Of a DNA stretch of 64,000 nucleotides, positions 37,407-45,816 are shown one piece after another. The DNA comes from Desulfobulbaceae bacterium BRH_c16a. Its GTDB lineage: Bacteria; Desulfobacterota; Desulfobulbia; Desulfobulbales; Desulfocapsaceae. Position 1 is the first letter of the stretch. The number at the start of each line of letters is the position of its first letter. Position numbers and translations under genes: made by a program. The DNA lies in assembly GCA_000961725.1 (NCBI GenBank), contig LADS01000008.1, positions 62,001 through 126,000 on the forward strand, in the 5' to 3' direction. Below the pieces are notes generated by a model. That model saw only the letters and a program-made list of their open reading frames with translations, was not told the DNA's origin and did not search any database.

Positions 37407-39209
37407 ATGGGGGCAGACCCTGTAGTATACTGTTTACAGCAAGTGACAGATTACGATCAGTTTGAAAGATTTTGCAATGATTTAATGTCTGCAGAGGGTT
37501 ATGAAAACCTCGAACCGCTTGGAGGGCGTGGTGATAAAGGTCGTGATGCTGTCCGGATTTGCCGTATAGACCCTGATGATATATCTATCTTTGCGTATAG
37601 CGTACGAGAAGATTGGCTACGTAAGTTGAAGAGGGACGCCGAAAGAATTAAACAGGTTGGCCATAAGTTAAATCGTCTCGTTTTTTGCTGTACTGCAAGT
37701 TACAACGCCACAGAAAGAGATGAAGCTTTTGAATTTATCCATAAAAATTATGAGTGGACTCTTGAGCTGTATGGAATTGAAAGAATCCGATCACTCCTGT
37801 CAACCATTCATGAACGTATCATAACAAAGCATCCGCATATTTTTACGGCGCCTTTTTTCCCTAGGGCCGGTGGACAACTGTTATCCTTTTCACCTGATCT
37901 CATCATTATTGATTTTGCCGCCCCAGACGAAACCTTGGCGTCTTGGTTAGCACGGAAGCTGAAGCTTCATGGCTATTTGGTTTGGTGCCGCAGCATAGAC
38001 CCGGTTGGAGGAGAATCAATCAATGACACTACGGAAGCCTTACTCGAATCGAGGGCAGCCTTTTGTGTATCGATACTATCTCAACCCGCTATAACGGATA
38101 ATGACCTATCCTATCGTCGGGCCGCTGCGATTCGTGCAGGGAAAAAGAAAAGCGCACCTTTTCTGATCCCTGTAATAGCCCAGCCGATATATGATGAAAC
38201 TCTTGATGCACACATGAGGCCCCTTCAAAAAATCAATTTTGTAGACAGTTGGCAATCAGGGCTTAATGAATTGATTGGAATTTTGGAATCGGCGAATTGC
38301 CCGACGGCGAAAGGCGGAAAAAATTTCGTATTAGATTCGTTTTTTTCAGATACTGTTGTGCTAGATCAGGAAGAAACTGTAATTTCGAACATTTTCCAAG
38401 TGCTAATGATTCCTGAAGCTATTCACCGCTTTGAATCTTTCAAAGGTATTTCTTCTTCATTGAAAGGAGATATGTCGAGCAGATGGGCTTTCAGGCAAGT
38501 GAATCCGACAACCTTTTTAAGTTTTCACTTACCACCTGATAAGGATGCGAGCGAATTACAACTATACAAGAAAGGTGGTGCTGTCTGGAACTCGGTAAAT
38601 GATATAGATGGCATTTATGTAAAAAATCTTGTTCCAGAGCTAATAAAAAAATCGTTGGTTGTAGCTTACCAGAAAAAAGGCCTCCAGTTTTGCACAAATT
38701 CATTTTTACCTTATTTTCCACAAGGTTTGGTTAAAAGTGATCGATTCTATTTTGATTTTTATGATGATACCAAGACATACATCAAGGTTTGCGGAGAACG
38801 AAAATATTTTCGGCCTGGGGCCTCTGAGCATTACAGGTATTATCTCTCACCCAATTTTTTTGTATCAGAGAGAAAAGACGGGACATATGCTGTAATTGTT
38901 CACGTCCACATTCGATTAACCGATCTCAGCGGTAAATGTTTAGAGGGCCAAAAAATAATTTCCCGTCGAAAACATCTTTGTAAAAATTGGTTCAACGATG
39001 ACTGGGCCAAAAGAGTCACTGGAATTATGCAGTTCATTGGTGATGCCGGGAAAATTGCCATAGGTGGTTCTGAGAAGGACATGATTGTAATCAGCAATAG
39101 ACCCTGTATGTGGACAGTTCCGCTGAGCATAAACGAGAAGGCACTGGCTAATGAATCCTTGGCAGTTGATGATGCCATAATGGAATCATCTGAAAGCATT
39201 GGCGAATAG
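37407..39209 (+). CDS. Short-Argonaute partner: restriction-nuclease-like + TIR-like + APAZ protein
   Basis: A 600-residue effector encoded directly before a short Argonaute. Residues 10-150 look like an Mrr-type PD-(D/E)XK nuclease: DYDQFERFCNDLMSAEGY supplies the helix with Glu, GGRGDKGRDAV the Asp, and IFAYSVREDW stands where the E/Q-x-K strand is expected. Residues 158-300 are TIR-like (SPDLIIIDFAAPDETLASWL, CVSILSQPAI), but the usual W-x-x-E is replaced by DLSYRR, so NADase activity is doubtful. The C-terminal half is the APAZ region that takes the place of the missing Argonaute N/PAZ parts. The stop is immediately followed by the Argonaute ATG. On guide-directed target recognition the nuclease would be the likely effector; this is inference. 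Confidence 0.8.
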   Translation: MGADPVVYCLQQVTDYDQFERFCNDLMSAEGYENLEPLGGRGDKGRDAVRICRIDPDDISIFAYSVREDWLRKLKRDAERIKQVGHKLNRLVFCCTASYNATERDEAFEFIHKNYEWTLELYGIERIRSLLSTIHERIITKHPHIFTAPFFPRAGGQLLSFSPDLIIIDFAAPDETLASWLARKLKLHGYLVWCRSIDPVGGESINDTTEALLESRAAFCVSILSQPAITDNDLSYRRAAAIRAGKKKSAPFLIPVIAQPIYDETLDAHMRPLQKINFVDSWQSGLNELIGILESANCPTAKGGKNFVLDSFFSDTVVLDQEETVISNIFQVLMIPEAIHRFESFKGISSSLKGDMSSRWAFRQVNPTTFLSFHLPPDKDASELQLYKKGGAVWNSVNDIDGIYVKNLVPELIKKSLVVAYQKKGLQFCTNSFLPYFPQGLVKSDRFYFDFYDDTKTYIKVCGERKYFRPGASEHYRYYLSPNFFVSERKDGTYAVIVHVHIRLTDLSGKCLEGQKIISRRKHLCKNWFNDDWAKRVTGIMQFIGDAGKIAIGGSEKDMIVISNRPCMWTVPLSINEKALANESLAVDDAIMESSESIGE

Positions 39210-40727
39210 ATGGCGATGGAACTAATTGAACAAGTTGAGAAATTGATCATCCTAAACGAGCCTACATTGCAATTTGCTGAGGAGCAAAACGCTGTAGATC
39301 CGCATGATGGTCTTACCCTTTTTGGGCCTCATAGCCTAGGTCAACCATCTCATCCCCAGACACCCACTTACATCGTTATCGGTACACCAGAAGGAGTAGA
39401 GCACTTCAAGAAATGGTCAATTTTGATGAATAAGGCGGTGTTTATGCCCCAGACTTCGAAACATCGCCTTTGGCCTCCTTACCCTGGATTTGAGGTGGCC
39501 TTTGGAAGTAAATGGAACGAGAAACCAGCTTGGGCACCAACGATCGATCGCTCTGCATTAATAGAGGCATCAAACAAAAAAGACCCCCATGAACGCTGTT
39601 TTGCTGTAGTTGAAAAGTTCATGGATTTTCTCGAGAAGACCAAAAAATTGGATTACCAAGTTGGTGTTGCAATATGCATAATTCCAGATGAAGTTTGGAA
39701 AAACTGTAGACCTCAGTCGCAAATTGCTGAACCTACTGATTCAGGAATTTCTGCAAAAAGAAAAAAATCCCGTAAAGCTGGGCAATTAGAGCTGTTTAAG
39801 GAATATGACCCAGAGCAGTACCACTATTCCCCAGATTTTCGCCGTCAATTAAAAGCTCGGTCGATGCAGTATGATATTCCCTTGCAAATCATTCGTGAAT
39901 CCACTTTGTCCGAAGCCGATGAAGATCCCATTTCTAGGCGTCGCCTTACAACTATTTCAGACAGAATGTGGAATCTTGGGACTGCGCTGTACTATAAGTC
40001 CGGCGGCAAACCTTGGAGGCTCAACTCTGCCCGTGACGGTGTTTGTTACATCGGTATTGCATACAAGTTAGGTGAAGCTAAAACGAACTCTGCGTGCTGC
40101 GCAGCCCAAATGTTTTTAGATACTGGTGACGGGATTGTGTTTCTTGGAGAAGACAAGCCCCTATATTCACCTGTAAAAAAGCAGTTCACCCTTACGGACA
40201 GCGCCTCCGAAAAGCTGCTTAGAGGTGTGCTGGAAACTTACAAAACACTGGACGGTCGGCCTTTAAAAGAAATTTTCATTCATTGTCGATCCGAGATAAA
40301 CCCTGAACAATGGCAAGGCTACCAAAAGGCCTGTCCAGAGAATTGTAAACTTGTTGGGGTCAGGGTTCGGCCAGAAAGAAACGGACCAAGGCTTTATAGA
40401 ATTGGTACGAGACCTGTACTCCGTGGGACTTTCTGGAAAGTCAATGAAAGATCAGGATATCTTTATTGTTCTGGTTTCAAGCCACGTCTTGCCGCATACG
40501 ATGGTTGGGAAACGCCAGTGCCGCTAAAAATAGATATCCAATATGGCGACGCTTCCATTGAACTGGTGGCCAAGGATATTTTAGGTTTAACCAAACTAAA
40601 TTATAACGCTTGCAGGTTAGGTGAAAGCGAACCTGTAACTATCAAATTCTCAACCGCAGTCGGAGAAATATTGATTTCAAATCCAACCGTCACAAATCAT
40701 CGACCTAATTTTAAATTTTATATTTAA
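39210..40727 (+). CDS. Short prokaryotic Argonaute (MID-PIWI)
   Basis: A 505-residue protein with the length and layout of short pAgos, having only MID and PIWI lobes. The PIWI part shows RMWNLGTALYYKSGGKPWRL, CYIGIAYKL, FLDTGDGIVFLGEDKPLYSP and KEIFIHCRSEINPEQW, a pattern I recognise for this group. A DEDX catalytic tetrad is not evident, so it should bind guide and target without cutting. It works as a complex with the APAZ partner encoded just upstream with no gap. Known relatives (SPARTA, SPARSA, SPARDA) trigger abortive defence against plasmids or phages. Confidence 0.85.
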   Translation: MAMELIEQVEKLIILNEPTLQFAEEQNAVDPHDGLTLFGPHSLGQPSHPQTPTYIVIGTPEGVEHFKKWSILMNKAVFMPQTSKHRLWPPYPGFEVAFGSKWNEKPAWAPTIDRSALIEASNKKDPHERCFAVVEKFMDFLEKTKKLDYQVGVAICIIPDEVWKNCRPQSQIAEPTDSGISAKRKKSRKAGQLELFKEYDPEQYHYSPDFRRQLKARSMQYDIPLQIIRESTLSEADEDPISRRRLTTISDRMWNLGTALYYKSGGKPWRLNSARDGVCYIGIAYKLGEAKTNSACCAAQMFLDTGDGIVFLGEDKPLYSPVKKQFTLTDSASEKLLRGVLETYKTLDGRPLKEIFIHCRSEINPEQWQGYQKACPENCKLVGVRVRPERNGPRLYRIGTRPVLRGTFWKVNERSGYLYCSGFKPRLAAYDGWETPVPLKIDIQYGDASIELVAKDILGLTKLNYNACRLGESEPVTIKFSTAVGEILISNPTVTNHRPNFKFYI

Positions 40728-40864
40728 GGATATTTATACATACTCCACATTCAACAGAATATAATAATAAACACATTTCGGCAAAAAAACAAAACGCGCC
40801 GAAACTTATCAAGAAATCAAGCTTGACTCACAACAATAATTTAGGAATCAAAATACCTCAGCCT

Positions 40865-41000
40865 GGATCAAGTGATTTCACTCCCAGAACCTCCCGCCGC
40901 CGACATACTCGGGGACGGTATCGGAAATCGTGATTCGGAACGAATCCCCACAGAAGATCGATCACAATATGTTTTGACACTCAGGTTCATCAAAATATTC
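40865..41000. repeat. Imperfect direct repeat, copy 1
   Basis: Shares with 42920-43006 the ordered blocks TCAAGTGATT, GATCGATCACA and a 23-bp exact match (40975-40997 versus 42981-43003). Copy 1 has an insertion between blocks. The pair brackets the YegP-like, HNH-remnant and NERD genes. Confidence 0.65.
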
Positions 41001-41146
41001 TACCGGGCTTCACCTCGCATGCCTCAAGCCTTCACTCAAGATTGCGATGTGCTGAAAAACAAGACTTTTTGATCGTTCATCATTTTGTCCATGTGCTTCA
41101 GTCATCATGAAAGGGTAGCACTTGATGTTCCATTGCCTGTGTTTGA

Positions 41147-41175
41147 AGGATTAAACAAAATAATCCTTTTTGTCT
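41147..41175 (+). terminator. Terminator-like hairpin with repeated sequence
   Basis: AGGATTA...TAATCCT stem followed by TTTTTGTCT. 26 bp of it (41150-41175) recur exactly at 43653-43678, where the left arm of the stem is lost. It could end the Argonaute operon transcript. Confidence 0.5.
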
Positions 41176-41434
41176 CATGTTCTCAGTACATTTTCCTAAG
41201 TCTTCGAAATTTTTTTTGAGATATAAAACCATAACGAAATGGAGCGATTCAGGTTAACCATACCACACCGTGGTAGTTTATCTTGTCGATATTCCATGCT
41301 TTTTTGCATACCACTAGGTTGCGAACTACTGGAATCGAACCTATACTTTAGAGCTAAGTATTTGTTCAGGGCTCAGGCGTAGATATGGATTCAGGTGATC
41401 ATAATGACTTAACAGGTCACAAGGAGGATTAAGC

Positions 41435-41587
41435 ATGGATAGATGGGAATTTTACAGAGACTCAAGTAACGAATGGCGTTGGAGACGAACAGCCCCTAAT
41501 GGTAGAATTGTTGGTGCGTCCTCACAAGGATATGTAAACAAAGCTGATTGCGAAGCCAATGCCAGACGGAACGGTTGGATAGGATAA
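41435..41587 (+). CDS. YegP-like (DUF1508) mini-protein, 50 aa
   Basis: One DUF1508 repeat: WEFYRDSSNEWRWRRTAPNG, then IVGASSQGYVNKADCEANAR. The family usually has one or two such repeats of unknown function. An excellent AAGGAGG site precedes the ATG and a very strong terminator follows, so it is a compact, self-contained gene. Confidence 0.85.
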   Translation: MDRWEFYRDSSNEWRWRRTAPNGRIVGASSQGYVNKADCEANARRNGWIG

Positions 41588-41601
41588 TTTCCTAATTTTC
41601 C

Positions 41602-41664
41602 TTATAATAAAAAAAACCTGTTCATGGGCGAAAACCGCCCGTGAACAGGTTTTTTTTATTATAA
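41602..41664. terminator. Strong bidirectional terminator
   Basis: An inverted repeat with arms AAAAAACCTGTTCA and TGAACAGGTTTTTT, extended by GGGCG/CGCCC and outer TTATAAT-type pairs. A-run and T-run on the two sides suit termination in both directions. It lies 15 bp past the YegP-like stop. Confidence 0.9.
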
Positions 41665-41765
41665 TCTACCCCGTGAAGCTTTTTTTTATCCACGCTGAAG
41701 CTCTGAGTGCCTTATCTCAATGTGGGTCCATTATCGCGTTTTAACTTAGACAGCTTACTTGATAG

Positions 41766-42062
41766 GCCCAGCAGGAGGGAACAGATGTCCATCCTGACAA
41801 AGATCAGAAGATTTTATGGGGCAAGGCAGCCGGAAAATGTTCAATGCCAGACTGTCGCAAGAAGGTTGTCATTGAAGCATCTGATGAAATTCAATCCAGA
41901 AATATCCTTGTAGCAAAACTGCCATATAGTGGCAGAAAAGGAAGATGGCCCCAGGGGGAAAAGCATACTCACAAGCGAAGAGCAAAATCGATATCCGAAC
42001 TTGATTTTGCTTTGCGCTACCAGAGAATCTGTTATGCCTATGACGATGTCCTTATATGACGA
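41766..42062 (+). pseudogene. HNH-endonuclease-like gene remnant
   Basis: One frame reads QKILWGKAAGKCSMPDCRKK then VVIEASDEIQSRNILV. The neighbouring frame continues EDGPRGKSILTSEEQNRYPN, then LILLCATRE. Together they match the start of a family of small HNH proteins (LWGKxxxRCxxPxCR ... DGPRG ... NLILLC). A frameshift near 41920-41940, the lack of a start codon and truncation before the HNH His show it is dead. It runs into the NERD gene end. Confidence 0.6.
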
Positions 42063-42808
42063 GACAAATGGTAAGAAGCCAACTTCACATCTTCCTCTGA
42101 TATTTTAACATCCTGCTTATCCAAAAACTTCCTGAACGCTTTCGGCTCGAGCACCCACAACTTTCCTTTTCTATTTCCGTTCCCATCCACATACCATCCA
42201 GGGAATAAAACAACAGGAAAGGGTTCGAAGACCTTGCCAGTTGAGTCTTTTAGTATCTTTTTGATGTGGAGGGTAGCAGCAGTCACTTGCACGATGATGT
42301 CTGTCAACGTTTCCTTCCCATTTATCAGAATCTTTTGACCATCGTAATTAATTGTTGCACTACCGCTTGCTGGCTTGCTGTAGGTTTTTGTCTCAACTAC
42401 ATAGATGCCTTTGTCAGAGATGACTACATGATCCACATTGAAGGAATCGCCTTTAATGTCGTGAAATACACGACAGCCTGATTCCCTGAATTCCTCAAGA
42501 TATTGACCTACTGCTCTCTCGCCATCCCTGCCTTGCTTCATATTTTTTACTTTTTTCATGTGCGCATACAGTTTGTACGCACAAAAAATAAACCCGATGC
42601 CAAACAAGATTGAAAGAAATATCGGTGGCTTCTGAATAGGTTTAAAATAGAAGAACCATGAATAAAAAATAAACATAGCACAAATACAAGCTATTAAATA
42701 GTACACCAGGACTTTGTCATGCAGGAGGTCATCAAGTCCCTCATCTCCTGATTGAGCAACATAGCGGAGAGGTTTGTCTTTGAGAGGTGATTTTGTTTTA
42801 GCTTTCAT
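42038..42808 (-). CDS. NERD-domain membrane nuclease-like protein
   Basis: 256 residues from the ATG at 42808; the GTG at 43024 gives a longer frame that runs through a repeat and looks non-coding. Two N-terminal membrane helices (about 33-50 and 58-76) are followed by a NERD domain: GRDGERAVGQYLEEFRESG, VFHDIKGDSFNVDHVVISDK and GIYVVETKTYS. Its D...ExK residues match a PD-(D/E)XK nuclease core. Such proteins are thought to act on DNA or RNA at the membrane; the substrate is unknown. It stands alone on the minus strand. Confidence 0.85.
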   Translation of the reverse strand: MKAKTKSPLKDKPLRYVAQSGDEGLDDLLHDKVLVYYLIACICAMFIFYSWFFYFKPIQKPPIFLSILFGIGFIFCAYKLYAHMKKVKNMKQGRDGERAVGQYLEEFRESGCRVFHDIKGDSFNVDHVVISDKGIYVVETKTYSKPASGSATINYDGQKILINGKETLTDIIVQVTAATLHIKKILKDSTGKVFEPFPVVLFPGWYVDGNGNRKGKLWVLEPKAFRKFLDKQDVKISEEDVKLASYHLSRHIRTSS

Positions 42809-42919
42809 TGATGACCCTACACCGTGTATGTTTGCGATATTGCAGTTAATTATAAGCATTCCTCGTCGAATATCCCGTTCTTCTATAGTACAATACCTTG
42901 AAAGTCTATCTAAACAAGC

Positions 42920-43006
42920 CGGGGTCAAGTGATTCGCGCCCCCCCTGGAAAGGCGACGCAAAGAGGATCGATCACAGTATTGACACTCAGGTTCATCAAA
43001 ATACTC
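42920..43006. repeat. Imperfect direct repeat, copy 2
   Basis: Partner of 40865-41000 (see that entry). It lies just upstream of the NERD gene start, so it may include its promoter region. Confidence 0.65.
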
Positions 43007-43096
43007 AGCGGAGATTTGATTCACAAGAAAAGGATATAGTAGCTGCAGGGCCCGTTTTTTGATACCGAAAACAGAATCAAGATAACTGAGCGTGAA

Positions 43097-43447
43097 TTAT
43101 AACAAAGGCGATTGAAGAACTTCAAACACCTTCTCTCGAAGTAACTCTGACACTGTTTTTTCTTTCAGGTCAGCCCTAAGTTTCAGATCCTCAAGTTCGT
43201 TTTGTCTTACAGGTATTTGCAACCAACACAGATCTCGCGGAAACGCTGTTGCCGATGATCGCGCTTTAAGTTCACTCAGAACTTTGATTTTTTCCATAAA
43301 TTCTTCGGGTATTTTCCGATAATTAGCCTTGTCCTCAGATTGTTCCCAATTCTGATATGTTTTATAGGGAATAGCCAGGATAGCAGCTAAATCTTTTTGC
43401 CCGAGCCCCATTTTGTTCCGGAGGTTTTTTAATTCATTTGGTTTCAT
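43097..43447 (-). CDS. XRE-type transcriptional regulator
   Basis: A 116-residue repressor-like protein. The helix-turn-helix is ELKNLRNKMGLGQKDLAAIL followed by AIPYKTYQNWEQ. The C-terminal 45 residues form a charged helix (LKLRADLKEKTVSELLREKV) that could dimerise. I choose MKPNELK (43447) rather than the upstream ATG at 43495. Two GCACCCA-type direct repeats lie just upstream and are candidate operators. Confidence 0.8.
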   Translation of the reverse strand: MKPNELKNLRNKMGLGQKDLAAILAIPYKTYQNWEQSEDKANYRKIPEEFMEKIKVLSELKARSSATAFPRDLCWLQIPVRQNELEDLKLRADLKEKTVSELLREKVFEVLQSPLL

Positions 43448-43515
43448 GAACAGCAACATACCCATTGGGTGCAAACGTGTCAATCTCAAAAGCACTCAAT
43501 GGGTGCATTGTACCC
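43448..43515 (-). promoter_or_regulatory. Candidate operator repeats of the XRE regulator
   Basis: On the minus strand GCACCCATTGAG and GCACCCAATGGG occur about 31 bp apart directly upstream of the regulator start. The spacing of about three helical turns suits cooperative repressor binding. Inference from sequence only. Confidence 0.45.
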
Positions 43516-43982
43516 GGACTAAAAGCTGCAGAAAAGAAATTTCCGAGCTTGGATCGGCTGGGTGAAAGCTTTTCGTTCTTCATTGTTTTGTCTAAATTCG
43601 ATCAGTTTCAGTGTATTTAACTAGCTGATAATACGACGCTATGCCTTCCAACATTAAACAAAATAATCCTTTTTGTCTAATGTTAGACTTCAGTGTCGAT
43701 TTATAATAATTCATTGCCCCCGAAGGCACGGGGGCCTCTGGGTCTTATAAATTATTATTTCTTTAGTTCCGTTTGGTCTGCTCATCTTTTGTGGTTGATC
43801 TATGTCTATTTAGGGAGTCGCTAATCCCTACCCCCGGGAGGCATGATAGACCATCCCCCGGAGGCATTTTACGACCTGGCCATAGGCCACAATGCCCCCC
43901 CATAGAGTTTGACTTGTTCGTGAAATCAACTATATTTGAAGCATAGACACTGTATTTCATAATTATTTATTGAGGCAACCAA
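43516..43982. other. Structured intergenic region
   Basis: About 470 bp upstream of the HTH gene at 43983. It contains the 26-bp repeat copy (43653-43678), a GCCCCCG/CGGGGGC hairpin (43716-43735) nested in ATAATAATT/AATTATTAT arms, and two copies of CCCCGGGAGGCAT/CCCCGGAGGCAT (43832-43868). No trusted gene is seen; a minus-strand frame at 43763-43960 is doubtful. Confidence 0.45.
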
Positions 43983-44459
43983 ATGGAAAAATTAACTAAA
44001 AAAGAAGTTCAAGAGCGATTCAGTCAGAACGAAAAGAAATGGTCCCCGATTTTAATGAAAGCTGGCTGGACAGTTCTACCCTCAGTAATACTTGAACGGC
44101 AACAGGCATTAGGCCTTGACGCTCTTGATATTAATATTCTCTTACACTTGGCCAAATATTGGTGGTACTCCGATAATCCTCCCCGGCCATCAAAACAAGC
44201 AATTGCAGAATGCATTGGAGTTGACAAGAGCACCGTTCGTAGACGAATCGCCCAAATGGAAAAAGACGGACTGATCTCTCGGCAAGCCCGATATGACAAA
44301 AAGTATGGCCAACAATCTAATAGTTACCTTTTCGATGGGTTGATAAAATCTGCGATGCCATTTGCCAAAGAATTTATCGAAGCCAGAGAACAACAAAAAA
44401 ACGATGCTTCCGAAAGACGTACAAGGAAACGTCCTCTAAATAATAGTAAAGAGGAGTAA
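43983..44459 (+). CDS. Helix-turn-helix protein (plasmid replication-type)
   Basis: A 158-residue protein with a winged-helix domain. DALDINILLHLAKYWWYSDN leads into RPSKQAIAECIGVDKSTVRR and RIAQMEKDGLISRQ. The pattern matches HTH_36-type proteins common in plasmid replication and mobile-element control regions. The C-terminal tail is highly basic. It is followed 5 bp later by a tiny membrane-protein gene, likely one transcript. Confidence 0.8.
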   Translation: MEKLTKKEVQERFSQNEKKWSPILMKAGWTVLPSVILERQQALGLDALDINILLHLAKYWWYSDNPPRPSKQAIAECIGVDKSTVRRRIAQMEKDGLISRQARYDKKYGQQSNSYLFDGLIKSAMPFAKEFIEAREQQKNDASERRTRKRPLNNSKEE

Positions 44460-44464
44460 TAAAC

Positions 44465-44593
44465 ATGGAGACATTGACAACCTTGCTTGAAAAATATGGG
44501 ATATGGGGTTTGGTCCTCCTTGTGGCTGTTTATATATTGCTGAACAGCAAGTTTACAATTCAATATCCCAGAAACACAAAAAATAATGAATAA
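44465..44593 (+). CDS. Small single-helix membrane protein, 42 aa
   Basis: METLTTLLEKYGIWGLVLL and VAVYILLNSKF give a short amphipathic start and one membrane helix, then a polar tail. It begins 5 bp after the HTH gene and GAGGAG within that gene's end serves as ribosome site. Function unknown. Confidence 0.65.
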   Translation: METLTTLLEKYGIWGLVLLVAVYILLNSKFTIQYPRNTKNNE

Positions 44594-44849
44594 TGTTAAT
44601 GAAGCCTTGCGGCCAAAATGTGCCGTCACCTTTCCCGCCACTCCTGCAGTATACCCGCCGCGGCGGTATTTTCCTCCATAGCTGCCAGCGTGTCCTGTTT
44701 TTGGTTGTTCCGCACTTGGTCTTTAGCATGTTGGGCTCATTCTCTGCCGTGAGTTGTGAGTGAAAGGTTCCCGCTCTCATTCTCTGTCGATGTCGAGCCA
44801 ATTGCCGCACGCCCGTAAGCCGCTCTTTTAGATCGTCAATGCCTATATG

Positions 44850-45017
44850 TAGCGGCCCTGAGAGAACGAAACAATCTGAGCCGAGGGGTTATGGCGGAGC
44901 TTTTCAACGTCAGTAAATCGACCACTGCTCAATGGGAGCAAGGGCACAAAAAGCCAAGGGGCATCCCGGAAAATATTGAACATTTTGGACAAAAGAGGAC
45001 TTGAGGTTTTCCTATGA
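44850..45017 (+). pseudogene. Frameshifted XRE/HTH regulator remnant
   Basis: One frame reads ALRERNNLSRGVMAELFNVS, then KSTTAQWEQGHKKPRG. After a frameshift near 44960 the next frame continues SRKILNILDKRGLEVFL and a stop. This is the end of a HigA-type antitoxin or XRE regulator (W-E-x-G-x-x-x-P-x-G signature). No start codon or N-terminal part remains. Confidence 0.6.
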
Positions 45018-45238
45018 TTTCAAAAAAGTAAAAAGCATAGGTGGAGGGGCTGTGTAACCTGATAGACTTATTGCCATTAAAAAAGAACTGGAAGATTTTC
45101 AAGTTGTATCGAATGGCGGGATTGTTAATGGTGTGCAACTCGGCATGAAAGGAATAACTCAACCCTGGCTCCAGGGCGAGATATCCAGGTGCAAGCGACT
45201 GCTTGAAAAGTACTCTGAATCAGAACAAGGGGCGGATT

Positions 45239-45356
45239 GGTACCATCCCCCCAGTGCGAGCGGCTGCAGATCACACCGGCACCGGTCGGCATCGAGAAAT
45301 ATTTTAGTATCAAAAATCGGAGATCCGGAGCAACGGCCGGCCACAGTTTTGATACC
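45239..45356. repeat. Phased GRTAYC repeat locus 1
   Basis: Motif copies start at 45239 (GGTACC), 45306 (AGTATCAAAA) and 45351 (GATACC), 67 and 45 bp apart. GC-rich CCGGCACCGG-type sequence fills the spaces. This is the least perfect of the loci. Confidence 0.5.
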
Positions 45357-45636
45357 CTAAAAAACGAGAGATCAAGAAACCAGCTCGAGAAGAATGATAT
45401 TGGAGATTTAGGATAGCGAGGTCGACCAAGGCCGGTGAGGTCGACGTGATCCGCGCGGAGCCCTCCAACAAATGATTCAGTCAAAGTTTGCCATGAGAAA
45501 GCATCAGCCTGATGGTAGCGAAACAGTGATTTATCCCTGCAAGCTTTGCCTGATATTTCAGAACAACAAGGTTAGGAGCGGATTGATACACATCCCCCAG
45601 GGCGATTGCCAAGTATTTAGCGAAAGAGGTGTAAAT

Positions 45637-45816
45637 ATGGCTGAGAAATTATCTATTTATGATCCAGCCGAAGATTTAGACAGTCATGAAGCCATTGAGT
45701 TTTTTTTAAACGATGCGCTCCAGACTGGTGACCCCGGTTATATCTCTAAAGCCCTTGGCGTTGTTGCCAGGGCTAAAGGTAGGAAAAATGTTGGGCCACG
45801 GGACGATCCACAATAA
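45637..45816 (+). CDS. Truncated HigA-type addiction antidote protein
   Basis: 59 residues: SIYDPAEDLDSHEAIEFFLN then DALQTGDPGYISKALGVVAR match the N-terminal half of the probable addiction module antidote family. The HTH half is missing and the last residues (RKNVGPRDDPQ) do not fit, so the gene is probably truncated by a frameshift or rearrangement. The start at 45637 follows GAAAGAGGTG. No matching toxin is adjacent. Confidence 0.55.
   Translation: MAEKLSIYDPAEDLDSHEAIEFFLNDALQTGDPGYISKALGVVARAKGRKNVGPRDDPQ

Larger units (their letters stand above)
40728..41434. other. Intergenic region with repeats
   Basis: About 700 bp without a gene. It contains a segment (40865-41000) that recurs at 42920-43006, a hairpin AGGATTA/TAATCCT followed by TTTTTGT (41147-41175, terminator-like), and a TACCAC/GTGGTA hairpin near 41263. 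Confidence 0.5.
44594..45636. other. Region of remnants and repeats
   Basis: About 1 kb with no intact gene. It holds the broken XRE gene (44850-45017) and one locus of the GRTAYC repeat (45239-45356). Minus-strand frames at 44553-44810 and 45125-45484 look like chance readings or unrecognised remnants. Confidence 0.4.

Noticed and set aside
41310..41375. tRNA gene on the minus strand (GGTTCGATTCC T-arm-like sequence)
   Set aside because: The T-stem does not pair properly, no U precedes a usable anticodon and no acceptor stem can be formed.
42809..43024. N-terminal extension of the NERD protein from the GTG at 43024
   Set aside because: The extension translates a direct-repeat segment, contains no signal or domain, and a better ATG starts at 42808 just before the membrane helices.
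43763..43960. 65-residue minus-strand gene
   Set aside because: The frame covers GC-rich repeated and hairpin DNA, has odd composition and no ribosome site.
44553..44810. 85-residue minus-strand gene
   Set aside because: It overlaps the small membrane-protein gene and ends in a translation of its complement; the remaining Arg-rich part is not recognised.
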